In this document: positions 31,929-46,900 of the stretch, piece after piece
Position numbering within the stretch: the stretch's first letter is position 1
Layout of the letters: the number at the start of each line of letters is the position of its first letter
Assembly: GCA_017311185.1 (NCBI GenBank)
Contig: JAESUZ010001723.1
Coordinates: forward strand, 2,356,001-2,420,000
DNA: 64,000 nt
Source: Proteles cristata cristata
Lineage: Eukaryota; Chordata; Mammalia; Carnivora; Hyaenidae
Direction of reading: 5' to 3'
Program-made: the position numbers and the translations under genes
Notes under the pieces: model-generated
Database searches by the model: none
Told to the model about the DNA's origin: nothing
Seen by the model: only the letters and a program-made list of their open reading frames with translations

Positions 31929-34639
31929 GCCCGGCCCTGGGCCCCTAGAACCCCTTCCTCTCCACCCGCAGGCAGGGACCATTGCTCTGACTGAACTCGC
32001 CGTGAGGACACACAGACTTGCTTTTAAAGGGTTATATTTCTCTTTGGTGTAAACTAAAAGAAATGTTTTTAGCTATAGCCTGGAATCCATATATATGAAG
32101 TGAAGGAGGGCACAACACACATCCTCACAGCCAGGCTCCTTTAGCTCTACAGCTCTGACTGCTGTGTCCAGGCTGACTTAGGAAGGAAGAGGTGCCCCTG
32201 GTTTATAGGCTTGGCAGCAGGGACAGGGTGTCCTTGGACGTTGGTTTCTCTTGCCTAGGTCCTTGGGGTCTATGGCTACAGGGCCCTGCAGGTTTTAGGG
32301 TGAAGCACTGGGCTGGTGCAGGACCCCTCTGTGCTCACTCATTCCTTGTTCCTCAGAAGTAGAGGATTGGGTATCCAGCTCTTGGGGACTTTCTAGTCTG
32401 GTGGTGTGGGCATCAGCCAGCTCTTTAACAGATGCCCCCAGGGTACCACAGGGCCAATTGCACATAGCTGGACCCATCCTTCTCAGTTCTGACTTGGGTG
32501 TGAGGCTAGATTCATGAAGCTGTGTTGAAGCCAGCTTCTGGCAGAGAGCAGGCTCTGGGATCCCCAGGCACTCTCTGGCACTTGAACCTGCTCCTCTTCC
32601 TGCCTGCACACCCCAGCCAGCCTTTCTCACCAAGGTCCCTTGCCTGAGGAGGCTACTCCTTCCTGCCCCACCGAAGGGGTCCCTGCTGTTATTTGCCGAG
32701 GAGAGTTCATGTCCCAACAGACTCCAGGGCCTCTGGTGGCTCTGGCCCAGACAGTATTTGCAGTTCTTGGGCTGTGAGTGGGAGCCTCTTCCTCTAGCTT
32801 GGGCAGCTGTGCTGCCTGTGGATGAGCTGCCCATCCCAGGGCTCAAGGGCTGTGGTCCGCTCAGGGTGCCACCTTTCCCCAGGCTAAGCTCAAGGCAGCA
32901 GCCCGTTATGAGGAGCTCCAGTCTTGGGAGAGCGAGCTTTAAGACATTGTTTGGGCCCTGGGTGCAGGTGCCCAGATTCTGCTGAGTTTTGTCTTACCAG
33001 GCCTGGGATCCATCAGTCTGTCCATTTCTCCATCTGCCAGTCCTTGTCTCTTGGGATCTTTCCCCTGGGCTGTTGCCTTGTTTATTAGTAAATATTGATT
33101 TCCATCATGCTTTCCTCAGCAAAATATTCTTTTCCATTTCAGAGGTGATCTTTGGCCCTTGTGCCTGTTGTCAGCAGGTGCTACCTTTTTGCAAAGAACT
33201 GGTAGCAGAGGAGTTGAACGAGGTGTTTTCCTGCTGGCCCAGCACCTTGTCTGTAGGCCTAGAGTGTGGCCCTGCTTAACAGTGTGGTACAGTAAAGGCC
33301 CAAGGGGCAGCCTTTCTGGTGGTTTTAGTAATTTTTGCTGCCAGCCCTTAATGACATAGAGTCTTGCCACCTCTAATACGTGGCCAGGAGGTGATACTAC
33401 ACTCACTTAGCCATTGCCATGGTTAGTGCCCTCACCTCTGGGCCTAGGGCCGCTGTCATTGTCACTTTCAGCATGGCCCTTGTTTGGGCATTAAAGGTAA
33501 GCTTGCTAGTCTGTCTAGGAGAAGCCTTGATAACTGGTGGACTACTTTCTAGTCCTTAGAGATGCAGCCTCACACACTTTAAACGGGCTCCTTGATGGAT
33601 CCCATCTCTCTTGATCCTAGTGCCAGTGGTGGGCAGGTTCCCATTCCTTGGGGCTGGGAGGGACAGCTTGCCTGTTTCTGGTCAGTAATGACCATCTTTC
33701 CTGTACCATTCTTTGGCTTCAGCCATAGGGGTAGTAGCTCTTCATTAGTGTAGACCGTCATTTCCTGGCAGGGAAGAGGCCAAGACAGAGTCAGGGACCG
33801 CTTGGGACTCCCTTCAGTCGAACCCCTCCAGCATGGGGATGTGCTGTGCCGCCCCAGTTCCTGTATTTGGGGAGCACACGCTGCCCCATTCTGCTCTTCG
33901 TAGTGAGAGAGGCTATACCTTATCTTCAGTGTTTTCCTGGCACTAAAAAGAGCAGAAGGGCCTGGGATTTTCTGTTTCTCTATTAGGGCAGGATCCCACT
34001 TTTCAGCACTTTTGATACTGGGGAGACCCAGCTCTGTTACCAGGTGGCTATTGGGCATATGTGTGCGCACATGCTCTCTGCCTCAACTCTCTTCCAGTTC
34101 CTTGTCAGAGAGCCCTGTCCCTGCCAGGCCCTGCCTTCCCAAACCCCAACTTGGGACCAAAGTGCAACGCGGGATCACGGGTTGGGACGCTCAAGTGCCC
34201 CCCCGCCCCCCCCCAGTGCTTCCCTGGGCCAAGTCAACATCAGCCCCCTGGGCTAGGGGGGATGGGGTGGGACCGGCGGTGCTTAACGAGGAAGGGGACC
34301 AGTGTAGCAACTTGCCAGAGACCCCACCCCTCCCCCACACGGGGGCCTGTGTAGTGGGGTGTGGGGGTTTCCCCAGGGGCCAAAGGCCTGGGCTAGTTCA
34401 GTAGCAGCTGCTCACTCGCGCTATATCTGGCCACGTGCACGCCCCCTAGATGCAGATAGCTTGGAACTTTAAAGCTGTTCAATTTGGTTTTGTTTGTGCT
34501 GATTAAAAAAAGTTTCAATGAGAAAACTTGGGAGCACCTGGGAAGGATGTGGTTCCTTTGCTTCTCGGGGAACTGTAAGGCCTCATATCTAGGAATCGCT
34601 CTCTGCCCCACTTTCCTGAAAGCTGCCTAAACCTGCCCA

Positions 34640-37553
<2,914 letters not shown>

Positions 37554-37774
37554 GAGGATGCCGTGCAGCTGGCTGAGTCTCCATTTCCCCACTGGCATGG
37601 GGAGCCCTGGCTTGACACCTCAAAAGGCCCTGGACTTGCCATTATCTCAGGACTAGACAAGGCTGAAGCTGCTGGACACCTGCCCTCTCCTGTGGACATC
37701 ATCTGGCAGGATCCTTGCTAGGCATTCTTCATGAAGCCCACTCCCTCAAGAAGGGCCAGACTAGGGCTGTATGG

Positions 37775-37788
37775 AATAATAATTTAAT
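37775..37788. terminator. Shared poly(A) segment of the convergent GMPPB and RNF123 genes
   Basis: On the + strand AATAATAAT (variant signals) lies 222 bp after the GMPPB stop, followed by a GT-rich stretch (TGTTCACTGTGG). On the - strand the overlapping TTTAAT at 37783-37788 reads ATTAAA, the commonest variant signal, 196 bp after the RNF123 stop. No canonical AATAAA was seen for either gene in this gap. Inferred from sequence only. Confidence 0.55.
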
Positions 37789-37983
37789 GTTCACTGTGGC
37801 CCTGACTGAAAGTCAAGCTCAGGCACAATTAGGACATGGGTGGGCTCCCACCAATGAGGTTACACTCAGATAAGGAGGTTGGACATGGTGGGGATGGGGG
37901 AAGACGTGGGGAACAAGGCAAGAGGAACTCAATAGGGCCCAGCTTGGGTTGGAGTTCAAGGGTGGAGGCTGCTGCTGTGTGGG

Positions 37984-40900
37984 CTAGGCGGCCGAGGAAG
38001 TGGTACTGGCACTGGCTGCCTTCTCCCAGTCCTCTACAGACGTGATGGTGGCTTTGCAGAAGAAGCAATCTTTGTTGTTCATCAGGTGCTGGTTGATGCA
38101 GGCTCTACAAAGGGAGGAGGAGGAGGGCCTGTGTATCCCTGCTGCTTCCCCAGCATCCTGCACCCATAGGGCCCACTTACTTGCAGGACTTGTGGCCACA
38201 GGGCTGGAACACGGCAGAAATGGGGTGAGCATAGCAGATGGGGCAGAGGTCCTCCTCACTGGTGGGCTGCGGGGAGCAGAGTGCAGGGTGGGCTGGGGTC
38301 AGATACCCAGACAAGGAAACATATAGACCATGCCATGTGGTGTGCACAGTCGTGCCAACGTGAGAGTGGTGTGGTGTGTGTGCAGTGGCCCCCACTCACC
38401 AGGGAGGCAGCTGCTGCCTGGGCAGATGCAGAAGTCAGGTGTGCCAGCATCTGTTCCACCTGGGCCAGCTCCTCAACACTGATGTAGTCTGTGTCTGGGG
38501 GAGTGGTGGCAGGTGTCAGAGACCCAAGATGGCCCTAGAACTCGGTGCCTCTTAAATACCACAACTTGGGAATTTGCTTTTATGGAGACTCCTGATCTAT
38601 ACCCCAGTCCCAAATTCCTCTTCCCTGACCCACCCCGGGCCCACTCACAGCTCTGCAGGGAGAATCGCTTCCGGTCAGGGGCAGGCAGGGCAGTGCCAGG
38701 GGTAGGGGGCTCTGGCTGCCCCAGAAGATAGCATATAGAGCGGAGCTGGAAGCAGGGATCGGCCAGGAGCACTGATGTGGCTCTCTCGGTCCTAGGTGGA
38801 AGAGGGTGCAGGGTAGTCAGAAGGTTGGGCCTGTCTGAAAGCAACATCTATTGGAGGGGTTGGGGTGGTGGGACAATTCATCCCACCTGCATTATTGCCT
38901 CATCCCACCCCACCTCCCTGCTACTCACATTGCCTCTCCCCCTACCCTCCCCATCCAGTCCTAGGTCCCAGTAAGAACCCATACAGCCGGGGTACCAGTT
39001 TAAATAGGTGACTAGCAGATAGTGAAAGCCTGCCCACACCCTACTATACACTTAACTCCAAAGAAAACAAATAAATAGCACTAGCGGCTTAAAGGCGTGC
39101 CGCCCAAGTTTCCCTCCTGCTATTCTGGGGGGAATCGGCACCGGGAAAAGCCATTGGCCAAACAGGTTGGAGTATCAGGGACAGACTCGTGCCCCCTCTG
39201 GCGGCCACACTAGGACCTTGGTCGCGGGGGGGGGGGGGGAGTGAGCTGTCCCACCTCCTCCGACCTGTGGCCAATGGGAGGCCGAGGCCCCGCCCTCCTC
39301 CGGGAGAGTATTTAGAAGCTGGTCAGGGAAGCACCCAGAGAGCTGGGGGAGCCGGAGGAGGGATCGCTGAGTGGAGCACGGCCCCAAATCTCGACCTGGA
39401 GCGGGGAAGCAAGGGCGGTCGGCGTGCGGGATGGAGCCCACATCCAGCAGAAGTGGGTGAGTCCCAGAGCCGCACCCCACACACTAACCACCATGGCGTG
39501 GTTGGGGCTGCTGGGCGCACTGCTGTGCATGCTGTGCGTCGGGGTGGGCAGCCTTGGCACGGAGGGCTTCCTGCCCTCCGCGCCCCATAACTGCCCCCAC
39601 AAATGTGTGTGCGCCGCCGACGTGCTGAGCTGCGCGGGCCTGGGGCTACAGGACGCGCCAGCTGCGTTGCCTGCCGCTGCTGCAGACCTCGACCTGAGCC
39701 ACAACGCGCTCCAGCGCCTGCGCCCTGGCTGGCTGGCGCCCCTCTCCCGGCTGCGCGCCCTGCGCCTAGGCCACAACGAACTGGAAGTGCTAGGTCGCGG
39801 AGTCTTTACCAACGCCAGCGGCCTGCGGCTTCTTGATTTATCGTCTAACGCGCTGAGGGCGCTTGGCCGCCACGACCTCGACGGGCTGGGGGCGCTCGAG
39901 AGGCTGCTGCTGTACAATAACCGCCTAGCACACTTGGACAAGCACGCCTTCCATGGCCTGGGCTCACTCAGCCGTCTCTACTTGGGCTGCAACGAACTCT
40001 CCTCCTTCTCCTTTGACCACCTGCACGGTCTGGGCACGACCCACCTACGTACTCTGGATCTCTCTTCCAACCGTCTGGGACGCATCGCGGTACCTGACCT
40101 GGCTGCACTACCAGCTTTTCTTAAGAACGGCCTTTACTTGCACAACAACCCATTGCCCTGTGACTGCCATCTCTACCACCTGCTGCAGCGCTGGCACCAG
40201 CGGGGCCTAAGTGCTGTGAGTGACTTTGCCCGAGAGTACATGTGCCTGGCCTTCAAGGTACCCACATCCCGCGTGCGCTTTTTTGAGCACAGCCGTGTTT
40301 TTGAGAATTGCTCAGCTGCCCTGGCTCAGGGCCTAGAGCAGCCCGAAGTGCAGCTGCACGTGCAGATGGGTCGGTCCCTGAGGCTACACTGCAACACCAG
40401 TGCCCCAGCTGTGCGCATCGCCTGGGTGTCACCGCAGCATGAGCTGCTGGTGGCGCCGGGATCCCGAGATGGCAGCATCGCAGTGCTGGCTGATGGCAGC
40501 CTGGCCATCAGCAACGTGCAGCCGCAGCACGAGGGGGTCTTTGTGTGCCTGGCAGCCGGGCCCCACCTGCATCACAACCAGACGCACGAGTACAACGTGA
40601 GCGTGCATTTTCCACACCCTGAGCCCGAGGCTTTCAACACAGGCTTCACTACCCTGCTGGGCTGCGCTGTGGGCCTGGTGCTCGTGCTGCTCTACCTTTT
40701 CGCGCCACCCTGCCCGGGCTGCCGCCGCTGCTACCGTCGTACCTGCCACTGTCGCTGCTGGCCCAGGGTGCCCAGCCCCCTCCAGGAGTTGAGCGTACAG
40801 TCCTCGGTGCTCAGCACACCACCGGATGTGCCCAGCCGCAAGGCCAGTGTCCACAAGCATGTGGTCTTTCTGGAGCCAGGCAGGAGGGGCCTCAATGGAC

Positions 40901-43900
40901 GTGTGCAGCTGGCAGTAGCCGAGGACTTTGATCTCTACAATCCTGTGGGCCTGCGGCTCAAGGCTGGTTCTGAGTCCGCTAGCTCCACGGGCTCTGAGGG
41001 TCTGGTGATGACCTAGGGTGCCCTGGGTCCAGAGCCAGGCCACTGACCACCTGCTGCTTGCCCTGCTCCCTGCTGCTGCCCTGACAACTTCGAGATGCTG
41101 GTGGGAGCCCTGAGCTCCCCACCCTCTCTCCTGCTCTGCTCTAACACAGGGCCCAAAGGTCCTAGGCCCTAGTAGGACCTACTGGTGCCCACACGTCCCA
41201 CGAGGACTGGAACTGGGGCCATCCGAAAGAGCCCTTGCCTGAGAGTCCCAGGTATACCCTCAGGGGCCAAGGCAGCTACCAAGCTGTGGTGAAGGAAGTA
41301 CTGAAGCATAAACATCTTCCCCTTCCCAAGGGGACAGGAAGAGAGTGGGCTCACAGGGGAAGAGAAGGGCTCCAGAGGAAGACCTAGGCCCCCACCCAGG
41401 GTGGAAGGAGGAAACATGCACCAACATCCAACCTACTTCAAGCTCCACAACTCCATGCATTCTGCTGGGCAGGAAGGAAGCAGGCAGGGCTCCTCAAGAG
41501 AACCCCAGGCGGCCTGGCCTGTGTATCAGCCAGAGCAGCCCTGCTCCCTCTGGCCAGGGGCAGCCTCGGGCCACTCTGAGAGCAGGGCCTTTACCGTAGG
41601 CTCACAAAATAGCAGTAAGGAGCAACGTGACCTGTGCCCCCAGCTTTTTAGCAGTAAAAAGCCTGAGCATGGCCAAGATGGGAGAGCCGAGCCAGAACTT
41701 GCCATCCCTCGAGGGTAGAAGCCTCTTAAGGGCTGGCACTGATCTTGGTCTAATGGCTGAGGCAGTGCCCTGGTCTCATATGCTCTTACCACCCACCACA
41801 GGGAGGCAGGGAAGGGGGTGGGGTCTGGGAACCCCTCCTGCGTGGGTGCCGAGCTGGGGGCTCCTACAAGTCCTGGATCCAGTTGTTCCTTAATAAAGGT
41901 GGCACATGCTCATTACCAGAGCTTTCGTGAACACAAGTGGCAGCGCGTGAGCTCAGCCCCTGATCCCAGCAGCGCTGTGCTAGGCGCTGCAGGATAGCAC
42001 CCCACCCATGCCTGAGGTGCAACCACAAGCCAGTGGCTGTGACTGTGGGCCTTGGGCACCCTGTTCTGCTGGGGTCCCCAATTCGCCTACTCAGAGCCAC
42101 TATTGCCACCACCTATTTGGGCAGTTTGTACCTCACTGCCTTGCCCTGGCCTCAAAACCTGATACTGGGGTCCATTTTAGAGATAAAGACACAGCAGCAA
42201 GGGGGCCCTGCCCGGCCCACTTGTCATCAGCCATGCCAGCTTCCATGGGCCTATGGTGCCTAACACTCACCCTGAGGCTGGGCCATGCACCAGGAGTCGC
42301 ACCAGGATGCCTGTCACAGCCACCAGAATGGGATAGTGGTCCACGCTCTCCAGGCCTAAGGGAAAAGGAGGGAACCAGGGCTTCTGGCTAGTCTGAGCCC
42401 CCCCTTCCCACAGCCCTCCCCGCAGAAGGGCAAGCTAAGGCTGGGGGACCAAGCCTGACTGTCCCAATGCAGAATGGACAATTAGGCATCACCACTTGTA
42501 GCAGAGGAAACAAGGCCTGTGGCTATGTTGGGTTCAGGGCACTAGGTCCTCACCAGGCAGCCGCAGGGTGACCACGCGGTCAAACAGGTTCCTCTCAGCT
42601 GTCACCCGGTTCAGCACCTGGTTCAGCAGCTGTGAGGGCAGGAGTCCATTGGTGGAGTAGATGGATGGGCTCACCACCGGGGTGTCCCCAGGGCCCCCCA
42701 CTCCCTGCCCAGATGGACACACCTGTGCAAGACGCCGCAGCAGCATCTCAGAGGTAGGCCGGGCCCAGTCCAGGAATATCTCAGGCACCAGCGTGATGGT
42801 CATCTCCAAGACACGCAACAGGCTAACCGAGAGGTCAAAGCAGGTGGCACACACCTTGAGCTGCCGGCTGTCCACAAAGTTCCGCTCTAGGCGTTCAGCA
42901 GCCTGTTGGATCTGAGCCACCAGCAGGTGGGCAAGAAGCAGTAAGTGGCCTGGTCACACTGCAGATCATGCCTGGTCCTCGGCAATACTGCAGCCCACCG
43001 TGACCCACTGTGACCCACCTCCTGGATCATGCCGATGAACTCAGAGAAGGCCCAGTTAAGCTGGTTGAGGACGCTGTTGAGGAAGCTGGGTGCCACATCG
43101 GGACCCTCCCGCAGCAGGTCTGCCATGTGCTGCTGAAGCAGGGTGGAGGGGCAGGGCTCTGCAGGGGCGTGACGAGGTGGCATCACTGGGGACTCTGGTC
43201 TGTGGCTCTTGCCTGTCTACCTCTGTCCTCCCTTGTTGGGTCATTGGTGTAAGGACAAAATGATGGCTCCCTGAGGATGCTCAGGTCATGAAGGCAGGGA
43301 AGACAGAGTACAGTGCTGCCTGGGGGTTAGGGCTCAATCTGTCCCTCCTCCCGCTGGCAAGCCACAGGCTGAAGTTACTCCTGGTCCCACACCATCCCTT
43401 TGGCCTACAGCTGCCCCCCCAGCCCCAGCTTGCCTCCAAGTAAGTCCTCAGCCATATGCCCTTTGGGGAGAGCTAGACTCAGGGTGACCTAGGCCTCTCC
43501 TCACTCATATTGAGGCCGGCGTCCCCAAGACCTACTCTGTCAAAGCCCTGCCGTCCTCTACTCTCCTCTGCTGCCCTTGGCCTGGCCTTGGCATATGGCT
43601 GAGATGGTGGATGCCAAGTCTGGGCTGACTGGGAGCGGTAACCAGAGCCCTTAGCTGCAGCTGGGCTGGACACCCCCCCCCCCACATACAAATCAATAGT
43701 TCCTATAGCAGCAGAATGAATATCTGGTCCCACTGCCACTCCATCTGCAGCTCAGTTCCACCTGCAGGCATGTCCAAGACCACCAGCAAGGACTTGATGA
43801 GTGACTTTGCACAAGGCGCTCGGCCTCTGGTGACCCCTTCGTGTAAAAACCCTGACCATGAAGGCAGAAACACATCCCATAGGCCTAGGAAAACCACTAT

Positions 43901-46900
43901 GTGGGGCAAGTGTGGATAATGGCAGGCAGACTACAAGCTAGAAAACCCAGGACCCAGGCGGGGCCTAGGTGAAGGTCCTCAGGCTCATGGGGCTTGGCTG
44001 GGCCATACATGGCCCCTGGAGAGAGAGTGTGGCCTCTGCTCCCAACCAAATGCCCCTTCCTCTTGAAACCCCATGGGCACCCTCTGGGGCCCTGGCCAAC
44101 CCCCAGTCTGTGCCCCTAGCTTGGCTCAAGTACACTGAAGTAGGAGGAGGACATGGTGCCAGGACAAGATTAGAGGTCAGGAAGCTGGTTCGGAGTCCTC
44201 ACTCTGAGTAAACTGCCAGCACCTTGTGAAGATGCTGCCCCTTTTCACCGTGACCCATGCACATCATTCAGGCCCGAAGGACACACATGGGACTGGGGAG
44301 CAAGGGGGAGGTGTTCTGGAGTGTCTCTGGACTGGGGGAAAGTGGGGAAACAAACCCTGGGACAGAGCTGGGGCCCAACAGGGGTCCAAAAGAGAGGCTA
44401 GGAGAAGCGAGAAGAGTCCAAGAAGACCAAGAGCAGCGGGCCAGAGCCACCGGGTCACCCAATCCGGACACTCACTCTGGAGGCTAGGCAAGTTGGCATC
44501 CTCGGGTTTGGTTTTCAGCAGGTGCGGCAGCCGTGTATAGCGGTACCCGAAGCCACAGCCCTGTGGGAAGGGCCAGTGGGGGTCAAGGGGGCAGGGCAAC
44601 CCTCCCCTTCAGCCAGCCATATCCACCTCCCCTCCAACCGTGCTTACCCTCCAGAGCCGCACCAGGATCCAGTTGGTCTGGGCCCAGGGCCGCTGCTCAT
44701 AGGGAGCCAGGAGACTCCTCACCATGGCAATACGCCTGCAAGGACAAGGGGGATTGGGCACGAGGTGAGGCCAGTCATGGTGCCATGCGGGTCAGAGTGC
44801 ACGCCTCCCTGCTCTGACCCCCGCACTCACTGCTCCTCAGGGATCCGCTCCACAGCCCGCAGGGACTGTGGGTAGCACACGTAGCTGGCCAGGGCCTGCA
44901 TCAGCGAGTCACGGATGTCTGTGGGAACAGGCTGTGCCTCAGTGGGTACCTGGCATGAACCCTGGCCCCCATGCCTCAAGCCCACCTGGCCAGCATTTTG
45001 TGCAATAAATGGCCAACCAGAAGTGCCATCCCATCCCCATATCCCCAAGCCCTTTGTAGGGCACCTCACCAGTGCCCACGATGCGGGTATCAGCAAAGTG
45101 TTTGGCAAGGATGGCGGCCAGGCGGGTCAGAGTCTCTTCATAGCCTGCAGGATGAGGCGGTAGCAGTGCTTGGCCAGGAGTGGGGGCTCCAGAGGCAGGC
45201 ACGTCCCTTAGCAGAGTGAGCGGGCTTGGGCAGCGGGCTCTAGAGTTGACTTCAAGGGCCAGTCTGGGCCCAAGCTATCACCTAGGGACTTTGGGCATGG
45301 CATTCACTGACTGTGAGAGGCCATCACAGACTCACAGTGGGGGAGGACAGGTCCTGCAAGAGTCCTGACTGGGCTCAAACCCATCAGCACACACACCTGA
45401 TGGCTCAGCAGTCAAAACCCCTTGGGCACTCATGGCTCCACCTCTGAGGACAAAGCCTGCACCTAGGCCTGGGGTGGGGCAGGGGACAGGCCAGGGGCCT
45501 GACAGCCCATATCCTGATGCAGATATAAACCACGAGGCCCAGCCTGGAATCAGTGGTCTGCAAGAAGCCTGAGCTCCTACATATGGCCTCCAGCAGGGCA
45601 CCACCACCCCTTGCTGCGATCTGCAAACACCAGCTGCTCTGCCCTTCCTTGGGCTCCCACGTCTAGTGCCAGGGCATCCAAGTGAGGCTGGCCGGCTCCT
45701 GGACCACAGCAGCAAGAAGAAAGTGAAAGCAGAGGGGCCCCCACTCCTGGCACTCCATCCAGTTTCTCCTTCCCAGCACCCGGGAGGAGCTGTTGGCTCC
45801 GGGGCTGCTAATTCCAGGGCAGTGCTCTCCACCATGTGGGGCTTTTGCAAATGCTTGTCTAATACAAGGCCAAAGAGAGCAGGGGCTGCCTCCCCTCTTC
45901 CCTACATGGATGCGTGCTGCTGGGCCATGAGGGTGCAGAGCAGGGCTGCTTAGGGCTCACAACAAAGGTCCCCTTTCCTACCCACTCTAGGCCTGAATGG
46001 CTTTGTCACCTGGGAGCTCCTCCATGCTGTGCACGGGGCCGAAGTAATTTTTGAGAGCACTGTAGCTGTTGATGGCCACGCTCAAGTAGAACTCGGGCAT
46101 GAAGGCAAAGAGAGAACCTGTGCGGTCGCCATGCTCGATGGTCCGCAGGCAGACGCGTAGTAGCCAGTAGATGTCTAGCATCTTCTCCTGTAGGAGGCAC
46201 AAGGGGTGCTGCTGGGCTGTCGTGGAAAGGGTCACAGGGAGCAGGGCCCGGTCTGGGGCTCGGGAAAGGCCTCCTCATTAGTGGCTCAGGCAGAGCAGTC
46301 ACATGCTTGGCAGGCAAGAGGGTGCACCCCATGCCTGGAGAGGCAACACCCCAGCCTAGACCAGAACTCTGGCTTGCATTAGTAAAGGTACACAAGGTTT
46401 TAAGTGAGAAGGTGTCATGTAACCAGAAGTCTGGATTAGAGCACTGCCCAGTGAAAAAAGAGCTGCAGGGCCAAGGGAGGGCAGGACAGTAAAGAAGCTA
46501 CATGGCCTCATCTAGGCCCAAGACAGCAGACAACGGACTGGAGGGCCAGGAATGGAGAAGCACCGATGGGCTGTGGGGGCACCAAACACAGGGTCCACAT
46601 TTCTGGGGTTGATGGAACCTCCATGGAGGTCAGAAGTACTGGAAGAAAAGCAGGCCTGGTCCAGGGCAGAGGGGATGTGGCTTAAGATATGTGCAGCATA
46701 TGGTGCCTAAAAATGTCCCCAAAGAGGTGGAGTTGAGGAATGTGATTACTGGTGGAACAGAGGCCACAGAAAGCAAACAACCTGCCAAGGGTCCTGTTCC
46801 CCACAGTACGCTTCCCACATGGTCTGTGCCCAGGAAGGGTCACTGACCAGAGCAAAGTCCCAGGCCCCAGCCCAGACCCAGAGCACCCACATGTCTTGGA

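Larger units (their letters stand above)
38792..42270 (-). other. RNF123: RNF123 intron 34, host of AMIGO3
   Basis: 3.48-kb U2-type intron (donor GG|GTGAGT, acceptor CCACCTAG). AMIGO3 lies entirely inside it on the opposite strand. No SINE or L1 is present, consistent with most of it being gene sequence. Confidence 0.93.

Noticed and set aside
31350..31982. 210-residue - strand open frame opposite the last IP6K1 exon
   Set aside because: Shadow frame of a GC-rich coding exon; no start, splice or family signal.
32295..34404. Several 100-180-residue frames on both strands after the IP6K1 stop
   Set aside because: They lie in the IP6K1 3'UTR; no domain, splice or codon-use support.
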